From Chenopodium formosanum (taxonomy: Eukaryota; Streptophyta; Magnoliopsida; Caryophyllales; Amaranthaceae): a stretch of DNA of 64,000 nucleotides. The stretch's first letter is position 1; every line of letters begins with the position of its first letter. The position numbers and the translations under genes were made by a program. The stretch is taken from positions 80,088,501-80,152,500 of the forward strand of contig CM044877.1 in assembly GCA_024500155.1 (NCBI GenBank), written 5' to 3'. Shown piece after piece: positions 10,671 through 23,179 of the stretch. The notes below the pieces were generated by a model. The model made no database searches. It was not told the DNA's origin and saw nothing but the letters and a program-made list of their open reading frames with translations.

Positions 10671-13600
10671 GTTAATTAAATTGGTCGTTGTAAACCGGTG
10701 CAAGTTAAAAATCGATAAATTAGCCGTTTAAAAGCAAATTGAATGGTTCCACACACCCAATTGAAATCCCGGAGGGTATTAGGGACCATGGTAAACATTT
10801 CGGAAATTTTTATTTCCAGGCGAAAAAAAAAGTCAAAAAAATTCCAAAATTGAAGACTAATATCCACGCTTTTTGAGAAATTTTGTTGGTTTCGGAGGCC
10901 GGTGTCGAAAAGTCTTGAAACTCTATGGGATACATCTCCTGGTCATATAATGCCTTTGGAACCACATATGATTATTATTTGTTGTCATAAATGTTCGTGT
11001 TAGGCTTAAATTAATGAAATCGGTGCAAGTTGCAAACCGGTAAATTGGTCATTTAAAGGCAAATTGGATGGTTCCATCCACCCAATTGGACTCTCGGAGG
11101 GTATTAGGGACCATGGTAAACATTTTGAAAATTTTTATTTCCGGGCAAAAAAAAAAGTCAAAAAATTCCGAAATTGAAGACTAATATCCACACTTTTGGA
11201 GAAATTTTGGAGGTTTTGGGAACATGTGACGAAAAGTTTTAAAATTTTAGAGGATACATATCGGGGCCATATAATTCTATTTGGAACCATATATGATCAT
11301 TATTTGTTGTCATAAATGTTCGTGGTAGGCTTAAGTTAATAAAATCGGTGCAAGTTGTAAACCGGTAAATTGGTCGTTTAAAGGCAAATTGGATGGTTCC
11401 GCCCACCCAATGAGACTCCGAGACGGTATTAGGGACCATGGTAACATTTCAGTAAAATTTATTCCCGGGCGTAAAAAAGTCAAAATTTTCAAAATTGAAG
11501 GCTAATATCCATGTTATTTGACAAAATTTTGGAGGATTCGAGCCCGATGTCGAAAAGTCTTGAAATTCTAGGGGATACATTTCGGGGTCATTTAATGACG
11601 TTTGGAACCATGTATGATCATTATTTGTTGTGATAAATGTTCGTGGTAGGCTTGAGTTAATGAAATCGGTGCAACTTATAAACCGGTAAATAAGCCGCTT
11701 AAAGACAAATTGGATGGTTCCACCAATCCAATTGGACTCCCGGACGGTATTAGGGACCATGGTAAACATTTCAGCAATTATTATTTCCAGGCGAAAAAAA
11801 GTTTAATAATTCAAAAATTAATGGCTAATATCCACGCTTTTTGAGAAATTTTGGAGGTTTCGGGGCCCGGTATCGAAAAGTCTTGAGATTCTAGGGAATA
11901 CATATCGGGGGTCATATAATGTTGTTTGGAACCATATATGATCACAACTTGTTGTCATATATGTTCGTGGACTTGAGTTAATGAAATCGGTGCAAGTTGT
12001 AAACCGGTAAATTGGTCGTTTAAAAGCAAATTGGATGATTCCACCCATCCAATTTGCTCCCGAAGGCTATTAGGGATCATGGTAAGTATTTCGGCAATTT
12101 ATTTCCGGGCAAAAAAAAATCAAAAAATTCCAAAATGAAAATCTAAGATCCATGGTTGTTGATAATTTTGGAGATTTCGAGGCTCGTTGTCGAAAAGCCT
12201 TGAAATTTAAGGATTACATCTCGGAGTCATATAATGTCGTTTAGAACCATATAAGATCATTATATGTTGTCATTAATGTTCGTGGTAAGCTTGAATTAAT
12301 GAAAACGGTGCAAATTATAAACCGGTAAATAGGGCGTTTAAAGGAAAATTGGATGGTTCCACCCACACAATTGGACTCCCAGAGGATATTAGAGACCATG
12401 GTAAACATTCCAGCAATTTTTATTTACGAGCAAAAAAAAGTCAAAAAAATCAAAAATTGATGGCTAATATCAACGCTTTTTGAAAAATTTTGGAGGTTTC
12501 GAGGCTCGGTGTTGAAAATCTTTGATATTTTAGGGGATACATCTCGGGGTCATATAATTCTGTTTTGAACTATATATGTTCATTATATGTTGTCATAAAC
12601 GTTCGTGGTAGGCTTGAGTTAATGAAATCGGTGCAATTTGTAAACTGGTAAATTGGCCGTTTAGAGGCAAATTGGCGGTTCCACCACCCAATTGGACTAA
12701 CGGAGGGTATGAGGGACCATGGGCAACATTTCAACAATTTATATTTTCGGGCGAAAAAAAAGTTAAAAAATTCCGAAATTGAAGGCTAATATCCACGCGT
12801 TTTGAGAATTTTTGTAGGTTTCGGGGCCCCGGGTTGAATTTTTTTGAGATTTTAGGGGATACATCTCGGAGTCATATAATATTGTTTTAAATCATAAATA
12901 ATCATTATATGTTGTCATAAATGTTCGTAGTAGGCTTGAGTTAATGAAATCGGTGCAAGTTGTAAACCGGTAAATTCGCCTTTTAAAAGCAAATTGGATG
13001 GTTCTACCCAACCTAATTGGACTCCCGGATTGTATTAGGAACCATGGCAAACATTCCGGCAATTTTTATTTAAAGGCGAAAACAATTCAAAAAAAAATTC
13101 GAAAACTTAAAGCTAATATCCACGCTTTTTGGGAAATTTTGGAGGTATCGAGGCCCAGTATCGAAAAGAATTGATATTTTAGGGGATACATCTCGGGGTC
13201 ACATAATGCCTTTTGTAACCACATATGATCATTATATGCTGTCATAAATGTTCGTTGTAGGCTTGAGTTAATAAAATCGGTGCAAGTTGTAAACCAGTAA
13301 AATTAGTCATTTAAAGGCAAAATGGATGGTTCCACCCAGCCAATTGGACTCCCGGAGGATAATAGGGACCATATATGATAAACATTTTGGCAATTTTTTT
13401 ATTTCCGAGCGAAAAATGTCAAAAAAATCCAAAATTAAAGACTAATATCTACGCATTTTATGAAATTTTGAAGGTTTCGAGACTCGGTGTCGACAAGTCT
13501 TGAAATTCAAGGGAATACATCTTGGTGTCATATAATGTCGTTTGGAACTATATATGATTATTATATGTTGTCATAAATGTTCGTTGTAGGATTGAGTTAA

Positions 13601-15020
13601 TGAAATCGGTGCAAGTTATAAATCAGTAAATTTGTCGTTTAAAGGCAAGTTGGATGGTTCCACCCACCCAATGGGACTCCCGGGGGGTATTATGGACCAT
13701 GGTAAATATTTCATCAATTTTTATTTTCGGGCGAAAAAAGTGAAAATTTTCAAAAATTGAAGGCTAAGATCCACGCTTTTTGAGAAATTTTGGAGTTTTC
13801 GGGCCCATTGTCGAAAAGCCTTAAGATTTTAGTGGATACATCTCGGGGTCATATAATGTCATTTGAAACCATATATGATCATTATATGTTGTCATAGATG
13901 TTCGTGGTAGGCTTGAATTAATTAAATTAGTGCATGTTGTAAATCGGTAAATTGGTCGTTTAAAGGCAAATTAGATGGTTCCACCCACCCAATTGGACTC
14001 CGGTAGGGTATTATGGACCAAGGTAAACATTTCGTTAACTTTTATTTTTGGGCAAAGAAAAAGTCAAAATATTCAAAAATTGAAGGCGAATATTCATGCT
14101 TTTTGAGAAATTTAGTCTTCAGGGCGCGGTGTCTTAAAGTCTTGAAATTCTTGGGGATACATCTCGGGGTCATATAATGTCGTTTGGAACCGTATATGAT
14201 CATTATTTTTTGCCATAAATGTTCGTGGTAGGCTTGAGTTAATGAAATCGGTGCAAGTTGTAAACCAGTAAATTGGTCGTTTAAAGGCAAATTGGATGGT
14301 TCCACCTACCCAATTGGACTCCCGGGGGGTATTAGGGGCCATGGTAAACATGTTAGCAATTTTTATTTCCGTGCGAAAAAAGTCAAAAAATTCAAAAATT
14401 GAATGCATTATCCATGTTGTTTTAGAAAATTCGAAGGTTTTGGGGCCTGGTGTCGAAAAGAAATGAGATTTTAGGGGATACATCTCAGGGTCATATAATG
14501 CCGTTTGGAACCATAAATGATCATTATATGTTGTCATATATGTTCGTAGTAGGTTTAAATTAATGAAATAAGTGTAAGTTGTAAACCTGTAAATTGGCCC
14601 TTTAAAGGCAAATTGAATGGTTTCACACACCCAATTGGACTCCCGGAGGATATTAGGGACCATGGTAAACATTTCGTCAATTTTTTTTCCGAGCGAAAAA
14701 AAGTCAAAAAATTCTAAAATTGAAGGCTAATATCCACGCTTTTTGAGAAATTTTTGAGGTTTCTGGCTAGGTGTCAAAAAGGCTTGTGATTGTAGGATAT
14801 ACATCCCGGGGTCATATTATACTGTTTGGAACCATATATGATCATCATTTGTTGTTATAAATGTTCGTGGTAGGATTGAGTTAATGAAATGGGTGCAAGT
14901 TATAAACCGATAATTGGTCGTTTAAAAGAAAATTGGATGGTTCCACCCACCCAATTGAACTCTTGGCGGGTATTAGGGATCATGGTAAACATTTCAGCAA
15001 TTTTTATTTCCGGGTGATAA
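10670..15020. repeat. ~320-bp tandem repeat array 1 (about 13-14 monomers)
   Basis: A conserved landmark (GGACCATGGTAAACATTT and variants) recurs at about 10783, 11108, 11433, 11754, 12074 and 12393 and on to about 14970, a spacing of 319-325 bp. Each monomer contains GATGGTTCCACCCACCCAAT, GGGATACATCTCGGGGTCAT and TTGTTGTCATAAATGTTCG. Monomers differ by many substitutions and small indels, so the array is old or little homogenised. It abuts the G-rich block on the left and ends abruptly near 15020. Minus-strand reading frames recur once per monomer but are not shown to be genes. Confidence 0.95.
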
Positions 15021-15179
15021 AAAGTAAAAGGGAATTCTCATTGGTAGCCTTCAACTTTTGCTTATTTCCATTGGTAGCCACTTTGTATATGAATTATCTT
15101 TGGTAGCCTTCAACTTTTAAAATGTTACTTTCGTAACCTTATAATCGTTACTTTCGTAACCTTATAACAAAGACCAAAT

Positions 15180-15530
15180 TATAATGAGAACTAAGGCTAT
15201 AGTAAAAATTAGGAACTAATCTAGGCCCTTAGATCATGTTAATCGGATGGTCAACATGTCATTAATGGCATTTTCGTAATATTTCAACTTTACAAAGAGA
15301 TTTCCAGTTTCATTTCTAAAAGTAAATGAAAATTAGTAAAAGTAAATGAAATCAGTCATAAAGTAAAATTGCCTTAAAAGTTAAAAATCTGGAAAAAAAA
15401 AAAAAGTTTAAAAATTCGCAAAAATTACGAAAATGCCATTAATGAATGCGGTAGAGATGTGAACCGTCAGATGTTGGGTGATTAAAGGCTGAGATTGGTT
15501 TCTAGTTCCTATTATTCACCTTGGTTTTCA
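15180..15530. repeat. Foldback (inverted-repeat) element, ~350 bp
   Basis: The left arm (GAGAACTAAGG, AGGAACTAATCT, CATTAATGGCATTTTCGTAA) is mirrored by the right arm (TTACGAAAATGCCATTAATG, GGTTTCTAGTTCCT, CCTTGGTTTTCAC). The arms are diverged and the outer ends and target duplication are not clear. Just to the left, 15030-15165 holds short direct repeats (TTGGTAGCCTTCAACTTTT, TACTTTCGTAACCTTATAA). Confidence 0.55.
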
Positions 15531-15745
15531 CATGATCTCAATTCTATAAGTAGCTTTTCTGCCAAAAATGTATGGAAATATAGCACTTTACAAAAACGGC
15601 CGCATTTGATAAGTATCACATAAATAAACGAAAAAGATAAACAAATTCAAATCATAAACCGCATGAAACTTCATGCCGGTCAAAATGTTGCAATAAATAA
15701 ATGGAGGGAGTAATCGATAAGCTTAAAGAATAATAATAAGAACCT

Positions 15746-16090
15746 GTTAAATACGGCATGAGCCGCACTCGTCACCATGAGAGAGAGTCCACTTCACAAG
15801 AGCAAAAGCAGGTTACATCCCAAAATCATAATCATGTGACAATAAAAGGAATAGCCCCTTAGCCTTATTAGGCTTTTAAGGCTATCTTCATTACGTGGAT
15901 AAGCTGGCTCAATGTACTCATTACTTAAGCCATTAACGGTCCCAAATCGTGGGCCTGACTCCAATACAATGTTAAATACGAGCCTAACCGCACCCGCAAC
16001 CAAGAAAGAGATCAAGAGTCCACTTCACTAGTCTAAGGAGGTTTCATCCCAAAATAAAATGGCAGTAGGAGGAATAGCCCCTTAGCCTAA
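15746..16090. repeat. Imperfect tandem duplication, period ~226 bp
   Basis: TTAAATACG starts at 15746 and 15972. Both copies share AGAGTCCACTTCAC and GGAATAGCCCCTTAGCCT. Possibly a fragment of a retroelement; no coding potential was seen. Confidence 0.65.
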
Positions 16091-16683
16091 TAAAGTATTT
16101 ACTCCGTAACTTACTTTTCATTTCTCAATGTGCGACACTTCCATGTATTGTTTTGGGAAGTTTACACTTTAACAAAAATCATCAAAAATAAGTTTAGACC
16201 AATAAAAATAACTATTTAATGAATTTCATTAAGATCGTAAGTAAAAATAATTTGTATTCAGCAAAAATAATTTAACTTCAATATTCAAGTTGAGAGAACC
16301 TAGCCTATATTAGAAAATGTAAATGAACACAATTTTTTAAAATAAATCTAGTGATGAGAAATGAACGTTGGGCAATGTCATAGAGACGTACATGTTGCAC
16401 TTACCTTTTTTTCCAAAAAAAAAAAAAGTGATTTGGATGATATATACTTATAAAGTCAGATCACACGTAGAAGTTTTCCAAAGTATTCAACTTCCATTAG
16501 TTACAATATATTCTAGAACTTGATGGTATTTTGTCTATATACGTAGTACCTTCTTTCAAAGGTTCAAAAATTGTAGTAAGTGGGATTTACGAAAAGAAAT
16601 ACTAGGGGTGAAGAAGAAGCTAAGGAATAATAGGGAATATGGAAATGTTTACAATGTGGTTATATGAAGACTTATAATACTTA

Positions 16684-16896
16684 CTCTCTCCATCAATTTA
16701 CAACAATATTTGTGCAAAATTAGCTTCTTCATATAAAATTTTGTTTTTTCATGTATTTTTAATACTTTATCTTTCTACTTTTGTACAAATCACATATAAA
16801 TTTATCTTTCCAATATATTTTTATTTCTTTTTATTTAAGTTTCTTAATAACCTCAACATCAATCCAAAAGAGTCGAAGTTTTGAGGATGGAGGGAG
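16684..16896. mobile_element. Stowaway-like MITE (213 bp)
   Basis: The termini CTCTCTCCATCAATTT and GGATGGAGGGAG are inverted and flanked by TA (16682-16683 and 16897-16898), fitting Tc1/mariner-type MITEs. The interior is AT-rich and non-coding. Confidence 0.7.
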
Positions 16897-16898
16897 TA

Positions 16899-17769
16899 GT
16901 ATATTAATATTGGATCAAAGTAGCCATAATTTTACTCCGTAGAATTTAGAAAATAGTAAAAATATGGAAATATCTTATAAATTGGCACATGATGACAATA
17001 ATTTTTACAATCTAGCTTTTGAAAGGAACATATGGCACAAGATGATGTCTCTGCCTAGCTGAAAGAACAAGTGATTATGTGTTTAACAAAATTTTGATTG
17101 TTAGTAAATAAAATTACCAAGTACAGTAATATTTATTTGTTGTTGATTACCTCTTTTGCATTTTTGTTTCTAAATTAAAGAAATCACATAAAGATATAAT
17201 GTAGCTAAACATGCCAGTGAACTAATGAAAATGTCTAAGGATGGAAACATAGCAAACTTGACATCATGTCCCTAGAGGAAGGGGATGAAGGTTGTTTAAA
17301 AAATAAAAAAATTAAATAAATGATGTGTTATATTATTTCAATTCATAAGTGAGAATTCCATTTTCATACATATTTATAAATTGGTTAATCTATTTCTTTG
17401 TTTAGCAACTATTTTAATCGGTTATTGTCTCTAAACTCAACTCTTAGCGTGTTTGTTGTATCATTGTAAAGAGTTACTTCCTATGAATACGACATTTACT
17501 TACCCCATTAGGTGAATATATCTTTATTTAGTATAATGTTCAAGGCCGACACATCTTTAATACATAAACTTATAGCTATTTTATAATGTTATTGTGGGCT
17601 CAAATAGATTATATAGGTAATATAATTATAATAATTAACCTTTAAATAAGTTAATTATACTTAGTCATAATACCTTGTGAAACTTGTGAAAAGCTACCTT
17701 AAACTATATTTAATGAGAGTACATAAGACCATAAGAAAGTTTGAGGATTACAAATCATAATTTTCTTTC
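16899..17769. other. AT-rich intergenic spacer
   Basis: No gene, RNA or clear repeat was recognised, apart from the left copy of the 9-bp duplication (17761-17769) flanking the next element. Confidence 0.5.
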
Positions 17770-18997
17770 GAGTTAAGCACACAATTAGGTACTCAATTGT
17801 TAAAAATTTCACCTTTTAGGTACTCAATTATTTTTACTTTGCTTTTGGATACTGAGGTAAGAATTCAGGCCAAAAAAATTAAATCAGCCAAAGAATTCAG
17901 TACCTTGGGTTAAAGAATTTAGTACCCTTGGTTAAGTATGTGGGCCCCACCCGATCAAAAAATTAATATTTATATAAAAAAAAAATAGAGTATTAAATTT
18001 GACTAAGAAACTAGTCGTTGGTTTCTCTATTTAAAGAGGCATGAACCTGGCAGAAAATTCATCAAAAACTGCAAGAAAATTCATCAATAATAATTCATCA
18101 AAATTCATTCATCAAAAACAGAAAGAAAATTCATCAATAATAATTCATCAAAATTCATTCATCAAAAACAGAAAGAAAATTCATCAAAATTCATCAAAAA
18201 CAGCAGCTTAACTAGCAACAAAACAGGTTCATTGAGCATGTTATTTAGGCATAAATTCTGCAAGGTTTTGTCAGATTTTGTAGAAAAAAAATATAAAAAT
18301 AAAAAAACCAGAAACAGAAGGGTTGCTGCTTCCCCCTGCTGCTAGTACTTCAACTCTGCCACAAAATCAGCCATTGTTGCTTCTTCTTTCCAGCCACAAA
18401 ATCAGCCATTGTTGCTTAACAAATTCATCCAAAATCATTTGTCAAAAAAAAAAAAAAAAAAAAAAAAATTCGAAAACCCAAATTTAACACAAAAACCACA
18501 ACCAATCGACATCATCAATTTGTTAAAAAAAAACCCCAAAATTCGAAGACCCTAGGTCGCAACAAACATCAACAAATGGGCAAAAAATCCAAAATTTATA
18601 TCAAATTAACAACATAAACAATGAGAAATTGAGCTTACCTCAAAAAAAATGGCGGCTTTTGGTGTCGTTTTCCCCAAATTCGAGCACAAAGGTTGCTCGT
18701 TGTTCTTCGACGTTCGCAGCAAAGTTTCCAGAAATGGGAAAGAATAAAAGAGCAAAAAGGGGAATAAAGAAAAAGAAGGGAAAAAAAATGGGTTGACCCG
18801 CGAATTTTTTAATCGGGTGGGGCCCACATACTTAACCAAAGATACTAAATTCTTTAATCAAAGGTAATGAATTCTTTGGCTGATTTAATTTTTTTAGCCT
18901 GATTTCTTAACTCAGTACCCAAAAACAAAGTAAAAATAATTAAGTACCTAAAAGGTGAAATTTTTAACAATTGAATACCTAATTGTGTGCTTAACTC
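17770..18997. mobile_element. Foldback Mutator-like element (1228 bp) with 9-bp target duplication
   Basis: Arms of about 200 bp are inverted: GAGTTAAGCACACAATTAGG on the left and CCTAATTGTGTGCTTAACTC on the right, continuing through GGTGAAATTTTTAACAATT and GTGGGGCCCACATACTTAAC. A perfect 9-bp duplication TTTTCTTTC flanks it (17761-17769 and 18998-19006), typical of MULEs. There is no transposase. The interior holds tandem AATTCATCAAAATTCATTCA-type repeats (about 18050-18210) and an unrelated stretch with a small minus-strand frame (18606-18839). That stretch could be captured host sequence, but I cannot identify a source. Confidence 0.9.
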
Positions 18998-19006
18998 TTT
19001 TCTTTC

Positions 19007-20460
19007 CTATTTAAAATATTCATGCTTTGGAAGATCATGCAATATTTTGCTCGACTTTTTGCTACATATTTTCCTTGGTAGGTTGGCGGTACCTTTGTGC
19101 ATAAGAAAGTGGCAAGTAGTCCGTAGTAATTTCGTGGAATGTAGCACCATTCCACATACACTTTGATTATTGGCTACCGTAGGGTCCGTAGCCCGTGGGG
19201 GCTGTGGGACAAAGGTGGCAGTTTTAATTATGCCAACTTGACAAGCATTCTTCACTATCGTATGAAATATTCAATTTATATTATTGTTACGATTGTCATA
19301 ATTGGTTGATTATAATTTTTTACGGAGTAAGTGTTAAAACTTTTTATATTTGCCAAAATGCTGATACTTTCATTTCACAAAAGTCGTAGTATTATATACT
19401 TTCATTTTCACACTGGTTTCAAAAAAAAAAAAAAAAAAAAAAAATGATTTTCACACTAACTCAAGTATGTTTATGTTAACTGTGTGTAATTACTATACTA
19501 ATATTATAAGACCTGTTATTAGGCGAGTCGTGTCGAAATCGGTGCGGGTTGAGTCAAAGAGGGTCACATTTTAAAGGCCAAAAGCAGGTCGGGCCAATGT
19601 GATTCGTGGGTCAGTAACGGTTCGATGTTGAGCGGACCAATTAACTATACATCAATTAGGGTTTGTTCTCTTCATCTTATAAAAATAAGTTTCAGGTTAA
19701 ATAAGTTCATATTAGTTACAATAAGGTTCAATAATACTTTAATACTACGTATTTCCATTTTTAGTTCTGTTATATGATTCCCGGGGGACATTTGTTAGCT
19801 TTCGCCAAATAAATTATCTACTTTGTGGCTTGAATAACTCAATATATATGTTGAAATATGCTTCCTCCGTTTCTATTAAGTTAACGCGTTTGATTTAGAC
19901 ACATATATTAAGGAGAGGAGAGATAGTGAAAGAGAATGAAAAAGCAAGTAGGCTAGCTTGTAAATGCAAGGTAAAAAATTTAGCCAAAAAAAACGTGTCA
20001 ACTAAAAAACACTTTCTAAAAAGAAATACGTGTCAACTAATAAGCTAGAAACAGAGGTAGTAATAGATTTATTATTTTTTTCATGCACTATGGAAGTCCT
20101 CATAGGCTCATATACACAAATAAGTTAACACAAATTCCAGTGTAAACTCCATGATAGAAGACCTTTGATTTTACATTTGAAAAAATTTGGAGACATTATT
20201 GAGGACAAAAATGAAGGAGGAAATCAACACATTTTTAATACCTAAAATTCAATAAATTTGATCAACCAAGGCCATGACTTTGTCATAAATGACATGTTAA
20301 AAATAGCTTCTTTTAGTGGGTGGGGATGACTGATGATTGTGTATATTATAAATTGGACTCACACAAAATCTTTTCTTTTTTTTAAACAGGGTTTAAATAG
20401 CTTTTTATTTTATTTATTTATTTATTTATTAAACAGGGTTAAAAATAGCTTTTTATTTGA
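19007..20460. other. Intergenic between the MULE and EF-A
   Basis: No supported gene. A small minus-strand frame at 19007-19255 has no recognisable motif. There is a fragment of G-rich repeat near 19510-19625, one MITE (19862-20062) and a duplicated AAACAGGGTT...AATAGCTTTTTATTT segment near 20385 and 20433. Confidence 0.45.
19862..20062. repeat. MITE family X, copy 1 (~200 bp)
   Basis: It begins TTCCTCCGTTTCTATTAAGT and ends GAAACAGAGGTAGTAA. It shares interior motifs GCTTGTAAATGCAAGGTAAA and two ACGTGTCAACTAA blocks with the copy at 58395-58560, so the two are the same non-coding family. Confidence 0.65.
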
Positions 20461-22439
20461 CTAAAGTTTCAAAGTAATCAAGATAGCAACCAACCAAAAT
20501 CCCCATGTCAACCCATCTAATATAGGCTCCATTGTTCCATGAAAATCCTCCAAGCTTATCTTACCATCACCGTTGAAATCAAGCTTGCGAGTCACACGAT
20601 CGATCACTTCATCCGATGGATATCGACCAAAGATGGCAGCAAACCTACGAAGATCAGTAGATGAGAGGAATCCATCTTCGTCTTTGTCCATTAAAGAGAA
20701 GAACATTGACGGGTTTTGCTCTCCTAGATTGTCAAACATTAGAATATGCAGCTTTCCAAACAAATTTCGACGGTACAATAATTTGTACAAGCTCGAACAA
20801 GAAATAGTTCCATTGTAATTTTTTATGATCATATTTATAAGGTCTCGCACATGTCTCTCATAAGAATTACTTATTTTCCATAATTTTATGAACTTCTTCA
20901 CATCTTTTGTGGTAAGTCCATGGTTAGATGAACCCTCCAAAACACCAAGAATGCTATATATTCCAAGGAGCATTATTCGAGATCCATCTCCTGTTCCAAT
21001 CAAAGATACTTAGAACGGTTAGTTCAAGTCACACCGGTCCTTAGGATTCCGAGACCTAGCCATTCACAACTTCACAAACCTAAGTTGGTCCTGTGACGGA
21101 CCTTGACTGATCAAGGTTTGTCTTAAAAGGCTTTACAACTGCAAGCAAATGAATGAAATAAAATAAAAAGCTATAAAAGAAATCGTATTTCTCACCTAAA
21201 TATTTTCCTTCCAAGAGTTCCCTTATATAGCAAGAAAAATGCAGTGATGAAAGCAAGTTATCTTGATAACACTTGCTTGCATGCCTTAATATACTAAGAT
21301 TAGGCTCCTTCATGTTTGAGAAAGTGATTGTTGAAGCAAGAAGAATTTGCTTATTTTCAGCATTCATGTTAAACATCCCACGTTTGTTCGGGTCAAGTTT
21401 TTTCACAATGCTCAGAGCACTTGTGTTCTCAACACCATAGATGTACATGATGGCCTCAACATCGGCCACAGCCAGAAGCTTATCTTTGCGGATTTGATAA
21501 ATATAATTGATGTTGCCAGCATAAAATACTCGGTTTTTACCTACAGAAACAGGAGGAAAGGGAGCTAAACAAGTGATTACATGATCTTATATAGGTTCTG
21601 TACTTCAGAATAACTGATTTAATAGACAATGGCTTACACTTTCTTTTCCAATACGAGTAATACGACACATTTATATAATTTTAGGACAATATTAGTAACC
21701 TTTGAGAGGTATCAACCAAACTACCAAAGGAAATGTTCTTACCTGAAGGTGGAGCGCTACTAAGAACAGAACCCCAATAAGTTGTACCATTATAGGCTGG
21801 TAGAGCCTCAGCAAATCCATCCCATCTTGGACGTTGCAAGAATTTCACTTTTCGTCGAGCAATTTCTGAAGCAGAAGCCGCTTGGACACTGCCACTGGCC
21901 ACATCTACAGTAGCATTCGAAGACACTACTTTTTGGATGGCAATGCTGCGAGCGTTGTTAGAGTTTTCTGACTTCTGATGAGAAGAAGAATAAGAGGTGG
22001 TTTCTGATGGTCTCCTGCAAGAAATGTCAGAGGCCACCAGATTATTAGACAGCCCTATAAAAGAATTCCAAGTGGAGGCATTCCGAGGAGCCAGTGAGGC
22101 AGATGTATTGAAAGCAGAAGGAACAATGCTGTCCTTCATATGAATCATATCTGTAGTGCTAATACTAGTAGCATCACATACTGATGCATATCTGGTGGCA
22201 ATGTTATCAGCATTGGAATAATCTGGCGCCGCCAGAGAAGTAGAATCAACAGTATATTCAGACGGCCACCTGCCAGAAATGTCTGAGGCAGTTGGATAGA
22301 GAGATGGGTAAGGAAAAGAGTCCCCCCTAGAAGCATACCGAGGTGCCGGTGAGCCAGATATACTAAAAGAAGATGGAACAATGGAGTTAAACTTGAAAGA
22401 ACGCCAACGGCTGGAACATGGAATTTGTGAAGGATCCAT
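20461..22439 (-). CDS. EF-A: EF-hand protein of unrecognised family
   Basis: Exons 22439..21743, 21540..21196, 20990..20461; all splice sites are GT-AG and phases match, giving 523 aa. Residues 1-232 are low-complexity and Ser/Ala-rich, with recurring S-D-I-x-x-R and APRYAS/APRNAS motifs. The middle exon (about 233-347) has no family I know. The last exon carries two EF-hand loops, DKDEDGFLSSTD (about 449-460) and DFNGDGKISLED (about 485-496), both with Asp rather than Glu at loop position 12, which usually weakens calcium preference. A degenerate third loop precedes them. The C-terminus ends hydrophobic (WGFWLVAILITLKL), perhaps membrane-associated. EF-B is a close paralogue with identical exon phases. 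The start ATG 22439 was chosen because it aligns with the EF-B start. A cation-sensing role is inferred. It lies 0.74 kb from the 3' end of ANK2, same strand. Confidence 0.8.
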
Positions 22440-23179
22440 GGTTCGGGTTGGGCACAATGGCACATACTCGGCTTTTTTGATTTGTAGTTTCTGAGTAGAA
22501 GTGAAATGAGTATCAAGGTTAGAGCTTTAGCCTTTGGAGTTGACTCAATAGTCAACTCTTCTCTTCAGATCAATAAATGCTATGAAATTAATAAAAGACT
22601 TCCTAAAATTTTCTCCACCGCCCTCCATAAAGGTAGTAGAAGAAAATGGTCATGAGAGTTGAATTTTGAGTGGATGATGGATTACAAGATTTAGTCGGTT
22701 TGGTTGAAATGGACTGTTACAGAAATTCAAGTCTTTTCAGAATGAACCTTCCTCTTTCCCTTCCCCTTTCTCCTACTGACAATTTTGGCCTGCATTCGTA
22801 TAAGTCATACTACATCCATGCTCGTTGTTCGGGTTATCAACACATATCGCCCTTAAGCTGCAAATATAATTGATGGTAAGTTTGAATGACATTGGTCACA
22901 CTAACATGTAAATATGTAATGACAACATGCCGATCATGCAAACCATATTCTGAGTTCTCATGAATGTCTACTACTGAATTGTTATGTAGTATGTAAAATG
23001 TTAGCTCTTTAATGTAAAGCTTAGATGGATTACATTCCTTCGACATTAATCATCATATTATTCACATTTTTAAAGGGAAACATGAAAAACAGAAAAGTAA
23101 AGTAAATGAAGAGTTTACAATGAGAAGAAACACCTCTGAATTGTTGCAAATATCTGTTCATTCAGCTGTACTTCATCAC
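22440..23179. promoter_or_regulatory. EF-A upstream region / ANK2 downstream spacer
   Basis: 740 bp between the EF-A start and the ANK2 stop; it must contain the EF-A promoter and the ANK2 3' UTR. No TATA box or terminator motif could be assigned with confidence. Confidence 0.4.

Noticed and set aside
10670..15020. The tandem array as a CRISPR-like or gene-cluster structure
   Set aside because: A 320-bp diverged monomer without spacers is a plant satellite-type repeat; CRISPR does not apply to this nuclear DNA.
15794..16015. 73-codon minus-strand frame
   Set aside because: Falls across a 226-bp duplicated non-coding segment and has no motif.
22145..22555. 136-codon minus-strand frame overlapping EF-A exon 1
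   Set aside because: Alternative frame of the Ser-rich exon; the other frame matches EF-B motifs and splices in phase.
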